From: Alphaproteobacteria bacterium
GTDB taxonomy: Bacteria; Pseudomonadota; Alphaproteobacteria; Caulobacterales; Aquidulcibacteraceae
Length of the DNA: 41,237 bases
Reading direction: 5' to 3'
Assembly: GCA_016124255.1 (NCBI GenBank)
Contig: WGOB01000033.1
Location: 1 to 41,237 of the forward strand
Shown here one piece after another: positions 8,045 through 15,786 of the stretch (within the stretch, counting starts at the first letter, position 1; each line of letters begins with the position of its first letter). The notes below the pieces were generated by a model. That model was given only the letters and a program-made list of their open reading frames with translations, ran no database searches and was not told the DNA's origin. Made by a program: the position numbers and the translations under genes.

Positions 8045-10294
8045 TCACCCGCGGACGCGTTCGGCGCCGCGGACGGCGCGGCTGGTGCGCATTGCGGCGA
8101 GGATGTTGGTCAGGTGCTTGGCGTCGGTGACTTCGATGTCGAACACGAGATCGAAGAAATCGGCGCTGCGGCGCTTGGTGCGGATGTTGAGGATGTTGCC
8201 CTCGTTCTCCGCGATGATCATGCAAAGCCCGGCAAGCACGCCGCGGCCGTTTTCGACGGTGGCTTCGATTCGCCCCGTCGCCAGCGCGTGATCGAGGGCG
8301 GCTTCGGTCCAGCCGAGATCGATCCACTGCATCGATCCTTCGTGCGCAGCCAGCGTTTCGCAATCGATGGTGTGGACGATGACGCCCCTGCCCTGCTCCT
8401 GAACGCCGACGATGCGATCGCCGGGGATGGGCGTGCAGCATTCGCCGAAGTGCAGCGAGACGCCGGGCGTCAACCCCGAGCCGCGCACATAGAGCCGGGC
8501 CTTGCGCTCCTCCATCGGCTTGCGCTCTTCGTCCTTGCGGATGCGTTCGGCGAGTTGGGGAAACGCCGCCGCCGCCACGGCGGCCGATTTCACGGAGCCC
8601 TCGCCCACCGCGATGAAGAGATCGTCCACGCCGCCTTCGCCAAGACGCTTGGCGGTGTCGTCAAGCGACGTTTCCGCGAGATCGCGGCCGTAGCGGTGCA
8701 GCGCGTGGGCGACGAGCTCGCGGCCCAGTTTGAGGAATTCTTCGCGGCGCGCGATGCGCTCAAGGCGGCGCTGATGCGATTTCGCGCGGCCGGTCTTGGT
8801 GAGCGATTCCCAGCCGGGCACCGGCGCGGGCGCATCGCCGCAAACGATCTCGACCACGTCGCCGTTGCGCAATTGCGTCCGCAGCGGGCGCTCATCGCCA
8901 TTGATCACCGCGCCGACGCACGTGTCGCCGATGTGGGAATGGACGGCGTAGGCGAAGTCGAGCGGCGTGGCGCCCTGCGGAAGGTCGATCAGAGCGCCCT
9001 TCGGCGTGAACGTGAAGACGTGATCCTGATAGAGGTCGAGCTTGGCGTGCTCCATGAACTCCTCGGGATCGCCGCCGTGTTCGGCGATCTCCAGGAGCGA
9101 GCGCACGGTCTCGCGCGGATCGAGCCCCATTGACGCCGCCTGCTCGGCGTCGAAGCCGTAGGAATTGTTCTTGTAGCGCCAATGCGCGGCGACGCCCGCC
9201 TCCGCGAGTTGATCCATTTCGTCGGAGCGAATCTGAATTTCGACGCGCGCGTTGCCGGGTCCGATGACGATGGTGTGGATGGAGCGGTAGCCGTTGGGCT
9301 TGGGATTGGAGATGTAATCCTCCAAAGCCTCGGGCACGCAGCGCCAGGCGCGATGAATGAGACCCAGCGCGCGATAGCAATCGTCGGCGTCGGCCACAAT
9401 GACGCGAAAGGCGTGGATGTCGGCGAGATCGGCGAGGCCCACGTTCTTGCGCTGCATCTTGCGCCAGATCGAATAGGGCTGCTTCTCGCGGCCCAAAACG
9501 CGGGCGTCGAGACCGGCGTTCATCAGCATCTCGTAGATGCGTTCCGAGATCAGCGAGAGGCTCTTGCCTTTATCGAGGCGCAATGTCTCAAGGCGGCGCT
9601 GGATGGCGGCGGCGGCGTCCGGGAACGCCTCGGGAAACGAGAGATCCTCAAGCTCGGCCGCCATCTTCTCCATGCCGATGCGGCGCGAGAGCGGTGCGTA
9701 GATCTCCAGGGTCTCCAGCGCGATGCGCCGGCGTTTCGCCTCTGTCGGGATGTGCTGGATCGTGCGCATGTTGTGCAGGCGATCCGCGAGCTTCACCAGC
9801 AGGACGCGCACATCCTTCGACATCGCCAGGATGAATTTCTGCAGACTCCCGGCCTGGCGTTCGTTCTCGGCGAGCTCTTCCAGCTTGGAGAGCTTGGTGA
9901 CGCCTTCCACGAGCGCGAGGATGTGGGCGCCGAACGCGCCTTCGATCTGCTCCGGCGTGGCGACGGTGTCTTCCAGCGTATCGTGCAGCAGGCCCGCGAC
10001 GATGGTCTGGGTGTCGAGTTTGTATTCGGTGAGGATGCCGGCGACCTGGATCGGATGGGCGAAGTAGGGATCGCCGGAGTGGCGGCGCTGGCTGCCGTGC
10101 ATCGCCGTGGCGAAGACGTAGGCGCGGTTGATCAGCGCCTCGTCCGCCTGCGGATCATAGGCGCGAACGCGCTCCACCAGTTCGAACTGACGCAGGATTT
10201 TGGCGCGCGCGTGAAGCGGCGCAGGCGCCGAAGGCGCGCCGTCCGGAGGCGGGAGGGCGGCGTGTGTCGGAGCGGCCGGGGCGCCGCCGTCCAT
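8045..10294 (-). CDS. Bifunctional (p)ppGpp synthetase/hydrolase, RelA/SpoT (Rsh)
   Basis: Makes and degrades the stringent-response alarmone (p)ppGpp. The 749-residue protein has an N-terminal HD hydrolase domain with His66, His80, the HD pair and EDT in GLLHDTLEDT (about 102-110), so hydrolase activity should be retained. The synthetase domain carries KQPYSIWRKM, NPKPNGYRSIHT and EIQIRSDEMDQLAEAGVAAHW. A TGS domain (DHVFTFTPKGALIDLPQGAT) and a C-terminal ACT domain (IIAENEGNILNIRTKRR) complete the long RSH layout. A Pro/Ala-rich 28-residue N-terminal extension is present. It lies three bases after the rpoZ stop, so the two genes are co-transcribed. This is usually the single Rsh enzyme of alphaproteobacteria. 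Confidence 0.96.
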   Translation of the reverse strand: MDGGAPAAPTHAALPPPDGAPSAPAPLHARAKILRQFELVERVRAYDPQADEALINRAYVFATAMHGSQRRHSGDPYFAHPIQVAGILTEYKLDTQTIVAGLLHDTLEDTVATPEQIEGAFGAHILALVEGVTKLSKLEELAENERQAGSLQKFILAMSKDVRVLLVKLADRLHNMRTIQHIPTEAKRRRIALETLEIYAPLSRRIGMEKMAAELEDLSFPEAFPDAAAAIQRRLETLRLDKGKSLSLISERIYEMLMNAGLDARVLGREKQPYSIWRKMQRKNVGLADLADIHAFRVIVADADDCYRALGLIHRAWRCVPEALEDYISNPKPNGYRSIHTIVIGPGNARVEIQIRSDEMDQLAEAGVAAHWRYKNNSYGFDAEQAASMGLDPRETVRSLLEIAEHGGDPEEFMEHAKLDLYQDHVFTFTPKGALIDLPQGATPLDFAYAVHSHIGDTCVGAVINGDERPLRTQLRNGDVVEIVCGDAPAPVPGWESLTKTGRAKSHQRRLERIARREEFLKLGRELVAHALHRYGRDLAETSLDDTAKRLGEGGVDDLFIAVGEGSVKSAAVAAAAFPQLAERIRKDEERKPMEERKARLYVRGSGLTPGVSLHFGECCTPIPGDRIVGVQEQGRGVIVHTIDCETLAAHEGSMQWIDLGWTEAALDHALATGRIEATVENGRGVLAGLCMIIAENEGNILNIRTKRRSADFFDLVFDIEVTDAKHLTNILAAMRTSRAVRGAERVRG

Positions 10295-10297
10295 GGC

Positions 10298-10648
10298 CTA
10301 ATAGCGCTCGTCGCGTTGCGCCTCGGCTTCCGCCTGGAGCGCGCGGATGACGTCCTCTTCGCTGGTCTCAACGGGCGCGGCGAGCGCCAGCTGATCCTGC
10401 TCGTCCTCGGCGCGGGCGGCCGGCTGCACGTCCTGGAACTGAAGGACGAGGCTGTCGCGCACTTCTTCCGGGGCGAGGGCGCCATCAGCGATCTCGCGCA
10501 GCGCGAGGACGGGGGGCTTGTCGCGGTCAAGGTCCACCAGCGGGGCCGCGCCGGAGGTGATCCCGCGGGCGCGGTGCGCAGCAAGCAGCACCAGGGCGAA
10601 CCGGTTGGGGACCTTTTCGACGCAATCTTCAACGGTGACGCGGGCCAA
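10298..10648 (-). CDS. rpoZ: DNA-directed RNA polymerase omega subunit
   Basis: Small subunit that stabilises the beta' subunit of RNA polymerase and, in proteobacteria, forms part of a ppGpp site. The 116-residue protein begins [20 protein letters not shown], the conserved omega N-terminus, and continues [11 protein letters not shown]. The acidic, Gln/Glu-rich C-terminal tail is usual in alphaproteobacteria. It is followed after three bases by relA/spoT, a widely conserved pairing that links polymerase and alarmone metabolism. Confidence 0.95.
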   Translation of the reverse strand: MARVTVEDCVEKVPNRFALVLLAAHRARGITSGAAPLVDLDRDKPPVLALREIADGALAPEEVRDSLVLQFQDVQPAARAEDEQDQLALAAPVETSEEDVIRALQAEAEAQRDERY

Positions 10649-10687
10649 GACTTATCCTCAGGTTGCGGGAGGGAGAGGGCTAAACGA

Positions 10688-11281
10688 TCAAGATATGCGG
10701 CCCGCCTCGCCTTCGCAATCGCGAAACCGCAAGCCAGCCGCGCGTTCCACCCCCTGATCGGGCAGGCGGGACAGGAGCGACCGGGCGGTCGGCCCATTCG
10801 GCGGCAGACGCCAGCCGGGCGCGATCTCGGCCAGCGGCGCCAGGACGAAGGCGCGCTCATGGGCGCGGGGATGCGGCAGCGTCAGCCCGGGTTCCGAGAC
10901 GACCCGGCCGGCGAAATCGATGATGTCGAGGTCGAGGGTGCGGGCCGCCCAGCGCGCCCGGCGCTCGCGGCCAAAGGCGCGCTCCACGGCCAGCAGAAGC
11001 GCGAGCAGCGCGCGAGGGTCGTTCTCCGCGGTCCAGAGCTCGACGACCGCGTTCAGGTAGGGCGGCTGCCCGTGCGTCTCAGGACCGGGCGGCCACGGCG
11101 GGCTTCGCCATGCGCTCGAAACCGCCGTGATCGTGACGCCGCCCTCCCCGGCCAAGGTTTCAAGCGCCGCCTCCAAGAGCGCCGCGCCCGCCAGCCCCCG
11201 GTGCGGCAGATTGGCGCCGAGGCCGACATAGCAGCGGTGCGCCGTTTCCATCGCGCCGCCGCCGCGCTTAGCTTCGTCCAT
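10688..11281 (-). CDS. folK: 2-amino-4-hydroxy-6-hydroxymethyldihydropteridine pyrophosphokinase
   Basis: Transfers pyrophosphate from ATP to 6-hydroxymethyl-7,8-dihydropterin in folate synthesis. The protein shows YVGLGANLPHRG near the start, VVELWTAENDPRALLALLLAVE, and the signature RWAARTLDLDIIDF, with LPHPRAHERAFVLAPLAEIAP after it. The ATG at 11281 has GGAG seven bases upstream and gives 197 residues. An internal ATG at 11251 (METAHRCYVG) gives 187 residues and starts nearer the family norm, but has a weaker ribosome-binding site. Thirty-nine bases separate it from rpoZ. The gene is divergent from the NYN-domain gene. Confidence 0.93.
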   Translation of the reverse strand: MDEAKRGGGAMETAHRCYVGLGANLPHRGLAGAALLEAALETLAGEGGVTITAVSSAWRSPPWPPGPETHGQPPYLNAVVELWTAENDPRALLALLLAVERAFGRERRARWAARTLDLDIIDFAGRVVSEPGLTLPHPRAHERAFVLAPLAEIAPGWRLPPNGPTARSLLSRLPDQGVERAAGLRFRDCEGEAGRIS

Positions 11282-11313
11282 CGCCGCTCCGCATTTCGGG
11301 ACTTTCAGACCCC

Positions 11314-11925
11314 ATGTCCGATCTCTTGGATCGCCTCATCCACCCGGATGAACGCATCGCGCTCTTCATCGACGGCGCCAATCTCTATTCGGCCGCGCGC
11401 GGGCTGCAGTTCGACATCGATTACAGGAAGCTGCTCGACGCGTTCCGCGCCGAAGGCCGGTTCATCCGTGCGAATTATTACACGGCGCTGATCGAGGATC
11501 AGGATTTCTCCCCCGTTCGTCCGCTGGTCGATTGGCTCGATTATAACGGCTACACGCTCGTCACCAAGCCGGCGCGCGAATACACCGATGCGACGGGCCG
11601 CCGTCGCATCAAGGGCGACATGGACATCGAAATCACCGTCGACATGATGGAGGCGGCGAAGTTCGCCGATCATGTGTTCCTGTTTTCCGGCGACGGCGAC
11701 TTCACGCCGCTGGTGAAGGCGCTGCAGCGCTACGGCGTGCGGGTGAGCGTGGTCTCCACCATCCGCACCACGCCGCCCATGGTCGCAGACGAGCTGCGCC
11801 GACAGGCCGATAATTTCGTCGATCTCGTCGATCTCGCCGCCATCGTGGGGCGCTCGCCGCGGGACCGCGGCGGCGAGCGCGACCGCGTTCCCGCCGGCCG
11901 CTATGACGACGCAGACGATTCCTAG
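11314..11925 (+). CDS. NYN domain (LabA/DUF88, PIN-like) protein
   Basis: Probable metal-dependent RNase of the NYN/PIN-like fold. The 203-residue protein has the three acidic clusters of the family: LFIDGANLYSAARG (about 17-30), KGDMDIEITVDMM (about 99-111) and FLFSGDGDFTPLV (about 121-133), with RYGVRVSVVS after them. The Arg/Asp-rich C-terminal tail (RSPRDRGGERDR) is probably disordered. DUF88 proteins are common single-copy genes in alphaproteobacteria; the target RNA is unknown. It is divergent from folK with a 32-base gap, so promoters must overlap there. Confidence 0.9.
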   Translation: MSDLLDRLIHPDERIALFIDGANLYSAARGLQFDIDYRKLLDAFRAEGRFIRANYYTALIEDQDFSPVRPLVDWLDYNGYTLVTKPAREYTDATGRRRIKGDMDIEITVDMMEAAKFADHVFLFSGDGDFTPLVKALQRYGVRVSVVSTIRTTPPMVADELRRQADNFVDLVDLAAIVGRSPRDRGGERDRVPAGRYDDADDS

Positions 11926-12046
11926 CTAGATCCTTGGCTTATTCTCAATTCTTTCGTTCAACCGGTCGCCGCTTGAGCGGACATCGCTGCAGCGCGGCGC
12001 CGCGAAAGCGCTCGCGGCGTCGCGGGCGGCGCGGCATAAGGCGCGC

Positions 12047-12682
12047 ATGACGCCCGAAGCGCCCCGCGATTGCCCGCTCTGCCCGCGCCTGGTCGCGTAT
12101 CGGGAAGCGAATGCGCGCGCCGAGCCCGACTGGTTCAATGGGGCCGCGCCGAGTTTCGGCGATCCGGAAGCACAGCTCCTGGTGGTGGGGCTGGCGCCAG
12201 GGCGCACCGGCGCAAACCGAACGGGGCGGCCGTTCACCGGCGATTATGCGGGCGAGCTGCTCTACGGGACGCTGACGGCATTCGGCTTCGCCGCCGGCGA
12301 ATACCGCGCCGACCCCAACGACGGCTTCACGCTGCGCGGGGCGATGATCACCAACGCCGTGCGCTGCGCGCCGCCGGAGAACAAGCCGACGCCCGACGAG
12401 ATCGCGCGGTGCCGCCCGTTCCTGGCTGCGCGGATCGACGCGCTGCCGCGTCTGAAGGTGCTGATCGCGCTTGGGGCGATCGCACACGAGAGCGTGCTGC
12501 GCGCGCACGACCTGAAGACGGCGCAGGCGCGGTTCGCACATGGCGCGGAGACAGAGCTGACGCCGGCGCGCACGATGCTCTCGTCCTATCATTGCTCGCG
12601 CTACAACACGCAGACGCGCCGGCTGACGACGGCGATGTTCGAGGCGGTGTTCGCGCGCGCGGCGGCGCTGATCGCGGCGTGA
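12047..12682 (+). CDS. Uracil-DNA glycosylase, family 5 (UDGb)-like
   Basis: Removes uracil and other deaminated bases from DNA. The 211-residue protein has paired cysteines CPLC at about 9-12 and NAVRCAPPENKPTPDEIARC, the four-cysteine iron-sulphur set of family 4/5 enzymes. Motif 1 GLAPGRTGANRTGRPFTGD is the family 5 form, where an Ala/Gly replaces the catalytic Asn of other families. Motif 2 SSYHCSRYNT is the HPS-like loop with His and the family 5 SxYN ending. The stop TGA lies two bases before a palindromic repeat (12684-12821). Confidence 0.9.
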   Translation: MTPEAPRDCPLCPRLVAYREANARAEPDWFNGAAPSFGDPEAQLLVVGLAPGRTGANRTGRPFTGDYAGELLYGTLTAFGFAAGEYRADPNDGFTLRGAMITNAVRCAPPENKPTPDEIARCRPFLAARIDALPRLKVLIALGAIAHESVLRAHDLKTAQARFAHGAETELTPARTMLSSYHCSRYNTQTRRLTTAMFEAVFARAAALIAA

Positions 12683-12683
12683 T

Positions 12684-12821
12684 CTAGAGCATCTTCCGAC
12701 CATACGCGATCGCCCCGCGATCGAATGGTCGGAAAAAGACGTTCAACACATTCTAATAGAGAGCAACTTTATCCGACCTCGGAATCGCAACGCGATTCCA
12801 GTAGGTCGGATGTTGCTCTAG
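12684..12821. repeat. Compound palindromic intergenic repeat, copy 1
   Basis: The 138-nt element starts CTAGAGCA and ends TGCTCTAG. Inside are two cruciform-like units. Unit A (12696-12732) is CCGACCAT ... ATGGTCGG around CGATCGC-CCC-GCGATCG. Unit B (about 12773-12809) is CCGACC ... GGTCGG around GGAATCGC-AAC-GCGATTCC. It sits between two convergent genes, UDG and a glycosyltransferase, and the glycosyltransferase stop codon TAG (12818-12820) is part of its terminal CTAG. A second copy at 41130 shares most bases across the 108 visible there. Confidence 0.9.
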
Positions 12822-14017
12822 CGGCGCAGCGCGGCTGCATACACCGCCTCGGTCTGCTCCACCACGCGGTCCCAATCATAGGGCGCCATTGAGAAGCTCT
12901 CGGGAACCGCAAACGTCTCGCACGGCGTGCGCAGTTTCGCCGCCAGCGCGTCGGCATCGTGCAGCGGAAAGTAGTGGTGGCCGGGAAGCTCCACATCGAG
13001 ATTGGGCTGGATGTCGCTCATGATCGTGGGCGCGCCGGCCGCCATGGCTTCCAGCGCGGCGATGGGCAGGCCTTCGTGGCTCGATGCGAGCACGAAGACG
13101 GACGCGTTCGCATAGAGCGTCGACAGCGCCTCCTGACGCAGCGCGCCGGTGAAGACCACGCGATCCGACGCGCGCTGGACCAGGGCGCGGGAGTATTCGT
13201 CAGCATGGTCGGCGCCGCCGGCGATGACGAGCTTCGCATCGAGCCCCGACTTGCGGTGCGCCTCGATCAGGTCATCGAAGCATTTGCTGGGTACGAGCCG
13301 ACCCACCGACAGGATGAAGCCGTGAGGCTGCAGATCATATTTCGCGAGGGTCGCCGCCGGATCAGGGTCGTTCGGCATGCGGGCGGCGCCGTTCGGGATG
13401 TAGGCGATGCGGGACGCGCGGCTCGGGTGGCGACGCTGCAGCATCTCGGCGACCGAGCGCGACACCACGATGACCCGATCGGCGAAGCGGACGCTCAGCC
13501 ATTCGCCCAGCCGCAACGTCCACCGCCCGATCGCATTCCATTTCGGGCGGTTGTAGTCCTGGCCGTGGTGGGTGACCACGACGCGTTTGCCAAACAGCTT
13601 TGCGATCGGGGTGAACAAGCCCGGGCCGATCGCATGCAGGTGGATGAGTTCGGGATTGTAGACCAAGACGGCGAACACTACGCCCCAGATGGTGTGAAGC
13701 AGCGCCTCCAGGTGCTTGTTGCGCACGGACCAGATCGGCCGGATGTCCAGACCGTCGGCGAGGGTCGCGGGCTCGGGCATGTAGCTGCGCCGCGCGAGCA
13801 CGGTGAATCGCCGCCCCGACATCCGCGCGAGCCGGGGATAGATCTGGCCGCAATGGCTCTCCACGCCGCCCTGTACATTGGGAAAGCCGCGAAGGCCCAG
13901 CACCGCGACCCGGGTCGCCGACCTATCGCCCGCCTTGGCGGGCGCTGCATCGCGCGCCTGCCCGGTTGCGTCCGGCGAGACGTCGGCTGGGTGACGGGGC
14001 GTACCGATCTGCGACAC
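12818..14017 (-). CDS. Glycosyltransferase family 4 (DUF1972-type N-terminus)
   Basis: Probably adds a sugar to an envelope polysaccharide or lipid-linked glycan from a nucleotide-sugar donor. The 399-residue GT-B protein has the N-terminal Rossmann start VAVLGLRGFPNVQGGVES at about 37-54, typical of DUF1972-type transferases. A central VVVTHHGQDYNRPKWN follows, then the C-terminal donor-site block SSHEGLPIAALEAMAAG with the EX7E motif. GTG at 14017 is chosen because AGGAG lies six bases upstream; an open frame continues to a TTG at 14071. No other glycan genes are adjacent. The stop codon belongs to the repeat at 12684-12821. TATACA at about 14082-14087 on the minus strand could be a -10 box, without a clear -35. 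Confidence 0.9.
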   Translation of the reverse strand: MSQIGTPRHPADVSPDATGQARDAAPAKAGDRSATRVAVLGLRGFPNVQGGVESHCGQIYPRLARMSGRRFTVLARRSYMPEPATLADGLDIRPIWSVRNKHLEALLHTIWGVVFAVLVYNPELIHLHAIGPGLFTPIAKLFGKRVVVTHHGQDYNRPKWNAIGRWTLRLGEWLSVRFADRVIVVSRSVAEMLQRRHPSRASRIAYIPNGAARMPNDPDPAATLAKYDLQPHGFILSVGRLVPSKCFDDLIEAHRKSGLDAKLVIAGGADHADEYSRALVQRASDRVVFTGALRQEALSTLYANASVFVLASSHEGLPIAALEAMAAGAPTIMSDIQPNLDVELPGHHYFPLHDADALAAKLRTPCETFAVPESFSMAPYDWDRVVEQTEAVYAAALRR

Positions 14018-14202
14018 TTGGCACTCCTGCGACGCCCGCGCGCCAGGCGCGCCGTGCATCGGCCGTTCCAAGGCGAACTGTATAACTCGCTACACCTATT
14101 TTGGCGCGCGCACTCGCCTGATCGGGGCGCCCTTTTGCTGCAGTGCGGCGGCATGTCGCCTCGGGAACCGCCGGCCGCCGGCCCGGGCGCCTGCGACCTG
14201 AT

Positions 14203-14658
14203 CTAGCCCCGGTCGCGCAGCAGCCGCCCCTGCTGGCGCTTCCACTCCCGGTCCTTCGTGGCGTCGCGCTTATCGTGGGCCTTCTTGCCGCGCGCGAGCG
14301 CGAGTTCGAGCTTCGCAATGCCCCGCTCGTTGAAATAGAGCTTCAACGGCACCAGCGTCCGGCCCTCGCGCTCGACAGCGCCTTTGAGCTTTGCGAGCTG
14401 GCGTTTGTGGACGAGCAGCTTCCGCGGGCGACGCGGCTCGTGGTTGAATTGCGAGGCCGGGGCGTATTCGGGGATGTGGGCGTTCACGAGAAAAAGCTCG
14501 TCGCGATCTGGGCTGGCGTAGCTCTCGGCGATGTTGGCCCTGCCCGCGCGCAGCGCCTTCACCTCGGTGCCGAGGAGCTGGATGCCCGCCTCGATCACCT
14601 CCTCAATGAAATAGTCAAAGCGCGCGCGGCGGTTCTCGGCGATCAGTTTGCGCTCCAT
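14203..14658 (-). CDS. smpB: SsrA-binding protein SmpB
   Basis: Binds tmRNA and delivers it to stalled ribosomes in trans-translation. The 151-residue protein begins [20 protein letters not shown] and contains [24 protein letters not shown], the beta-barrel core. It ends in a Lys/Arg-rich helix ([19 protein letters not shown]) that enters the mRNA channel. ATG at 14658 shares one base with the dapA stop (TGATG); a TTG one codon earlier is possible. dapA-smpB is a familiar alphaproteobacterial pair. Confidence 0.96.
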   Translation of the reverse strand: MERKLIAENRRARFDYFIEEVIEAGIQLLGTEVKALRAGRANIAESYASPDRDELFLVNAHIPEYAPASQFNHEPRRPRKLLVHKRQLAKLKGAVEREGRTLVPLKLYFNERGIAKLELALARGKKAHDKRDATKDREWKRQQGRLLRDRG

Positions 14659-15536
14659 CAATTGTCCAGCGCTCCCGCCTTGGCCATCGCCGCGCGCACG
14701 GCCGCCTGCCCCGCCGCGCTCAACGGGATGATCGGGCTGCGCGCCTCGGGCGAGACGTCGGCGATGAGCGAGAGCGCGTATTTCGTCGGCGCCGGCGATG
14801 GTTCGCAGAACAGGGCCCGGTGCAGGTCCGCTAGAGCGTCATTGATGGCGCGGGCGGCTGCATAATCTCCGGCGCGGCATGCGTCCTGGAGCGCAGCGCA
14901 CGGACCCGGCGCAACGTTTGCGGTTACCGAGATGCAGCCGTCGCCGCCCATGGCGTTGAACCCCAGCATGCTGTCGTCGTCTCCCGATAGCAACGCAAAC
15001 GACGACGGGCAGCCGGCGCGATGGCGCGGCACGCGGCCCATGTCGCGGCTTGCGTCCTTTATCCCTACAATCCCCGGCAGCGCGGCGATGCGGATCACGG
15101 TTTCAGGCAGCAGGTCGGTCCCGGTGCGGGAGGGCACGTTGTAGACGACGATCGGGAAGTCGGTCGCTTCCGCGATGGATTGATAATGCGCGGCCATGCC
15201 GTCCTGGGAGGGGCGGTTGTAATAGGGCGTGACCACGAGCGCGGCATCGGCCCGCGCCGCCTTGGCCTGGGCGACGAGGTGAACCGCGTGCGCGGTCGAC
15301 GCCGCGCCGCAGCCGGCGATCACGGGAACACGGCCGGCTGCCGCCTCCACACACAGCGCGATCACGCGCGCGTGTTCATCATCCGACAGCGTGGGCGATT
15401 CGCCCGTGGTTCCCGCTGGAACAAGCCCGTGGGACCCGGCCGCGACCTGGCGATCGACGAGGCGCTGCATCGCCGCATCGTCAATTTTCCCGTTTCGGAA
15501 CGGCGTGATAAGCGCGGGTATCGAGCCCTGAAACAT
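14658..15536 (-). CDS. dapA: 4-hydroxy-tetrahydrodipicolinate synthase
   Basis: Condenses pyruvate with aspartate semialdehyde, the first committed step to diaminopimelate and lysine. The 292-residue TIM-barrel protein shows [10 protein letters not shown] at the start, [12 protein letters not shown], the proton-relay Tyr in [12 protein letters not shown] and the Schiff-base Lys in [12 protein letters not shown]. The C-terminal half of the barrel helix after DASRDM ([21 protein letters not shown]) follows the family spacing. Translation is coupled to smpB by a TGATG overlap. Confidence 0.94.
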   Translation of the reverse strand: MFQGSIPALITPFRNGKIDDAAMQRLVDRQVAAGSHGLVPAGTTGESPTLSDDEHARVIALCVEAAAGRVPVIAGCGAASTAHAVHLVAQAKAARADAALVVTPYYNRPSQDGMAAHYQSIAEATDFPIVVYNVPSRTGTDLLPETVIRIAALPGIVGIKDASRDMGRVPRHRAGCPSSFALLSGDDDSMLGFNAMGGDGCISVTANVAPGPCAALQDACRAGDYAAARAINDALADLHRALFCEPSPAPTKYALSLIADVSPEARSPIIPLSAAGQAAVRAAMAKAGALDN

Positions 15537-15786
15537 GTCGGCGGCGCCCTGATCGCATCGCGCGTGTGGAAATCGCGCGAATCCTGCCGCAAATTTGGGG
15601 GATCAGGCAATCGGACGCGAGCGCCTAGGACGCCGCGCCAGCGCCGCGCTCCCAGCGGCGCGCCGTTGCGTCACAGCGATGGCGCGACGGATGCGTGGGG
15701 GAAGCGTGGGGGTCGAACAGGGCTCGCGCCGTGCGCGAGGCCGCACTAGGCTTCTTGGGTCGCGTGGCCCGATGGCGGAGGCGGGA

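Noticed and set aside
9182-11491. A 769-codon plus-strand frame antisense to relA/spoT, rpoZ and folK
   Set aside because: High-GC antisense shadow: the minus strand here holds three recognisable genes and the plus frame has no motifs.
12684-12821. Repeat copy 1 as a CRISPR fragment or intrinsic terminator
   Set aside because: No regular spacer pattern, and no T-run after either stem.
15560-15770. Possible tRNA or small RNA between dapA and the transglycosylase gene
   Set aside because: No cloverleaf or TTCGA-type T-loop with matching acceptor stem could be assembled.
15595-15786. Extended N-terminus for the lytic transglycosylase
   Set aside because: The extension is Arg-rich, lacks a signal sequence at its start and ignores the good GGAGG site before ATG 15787.
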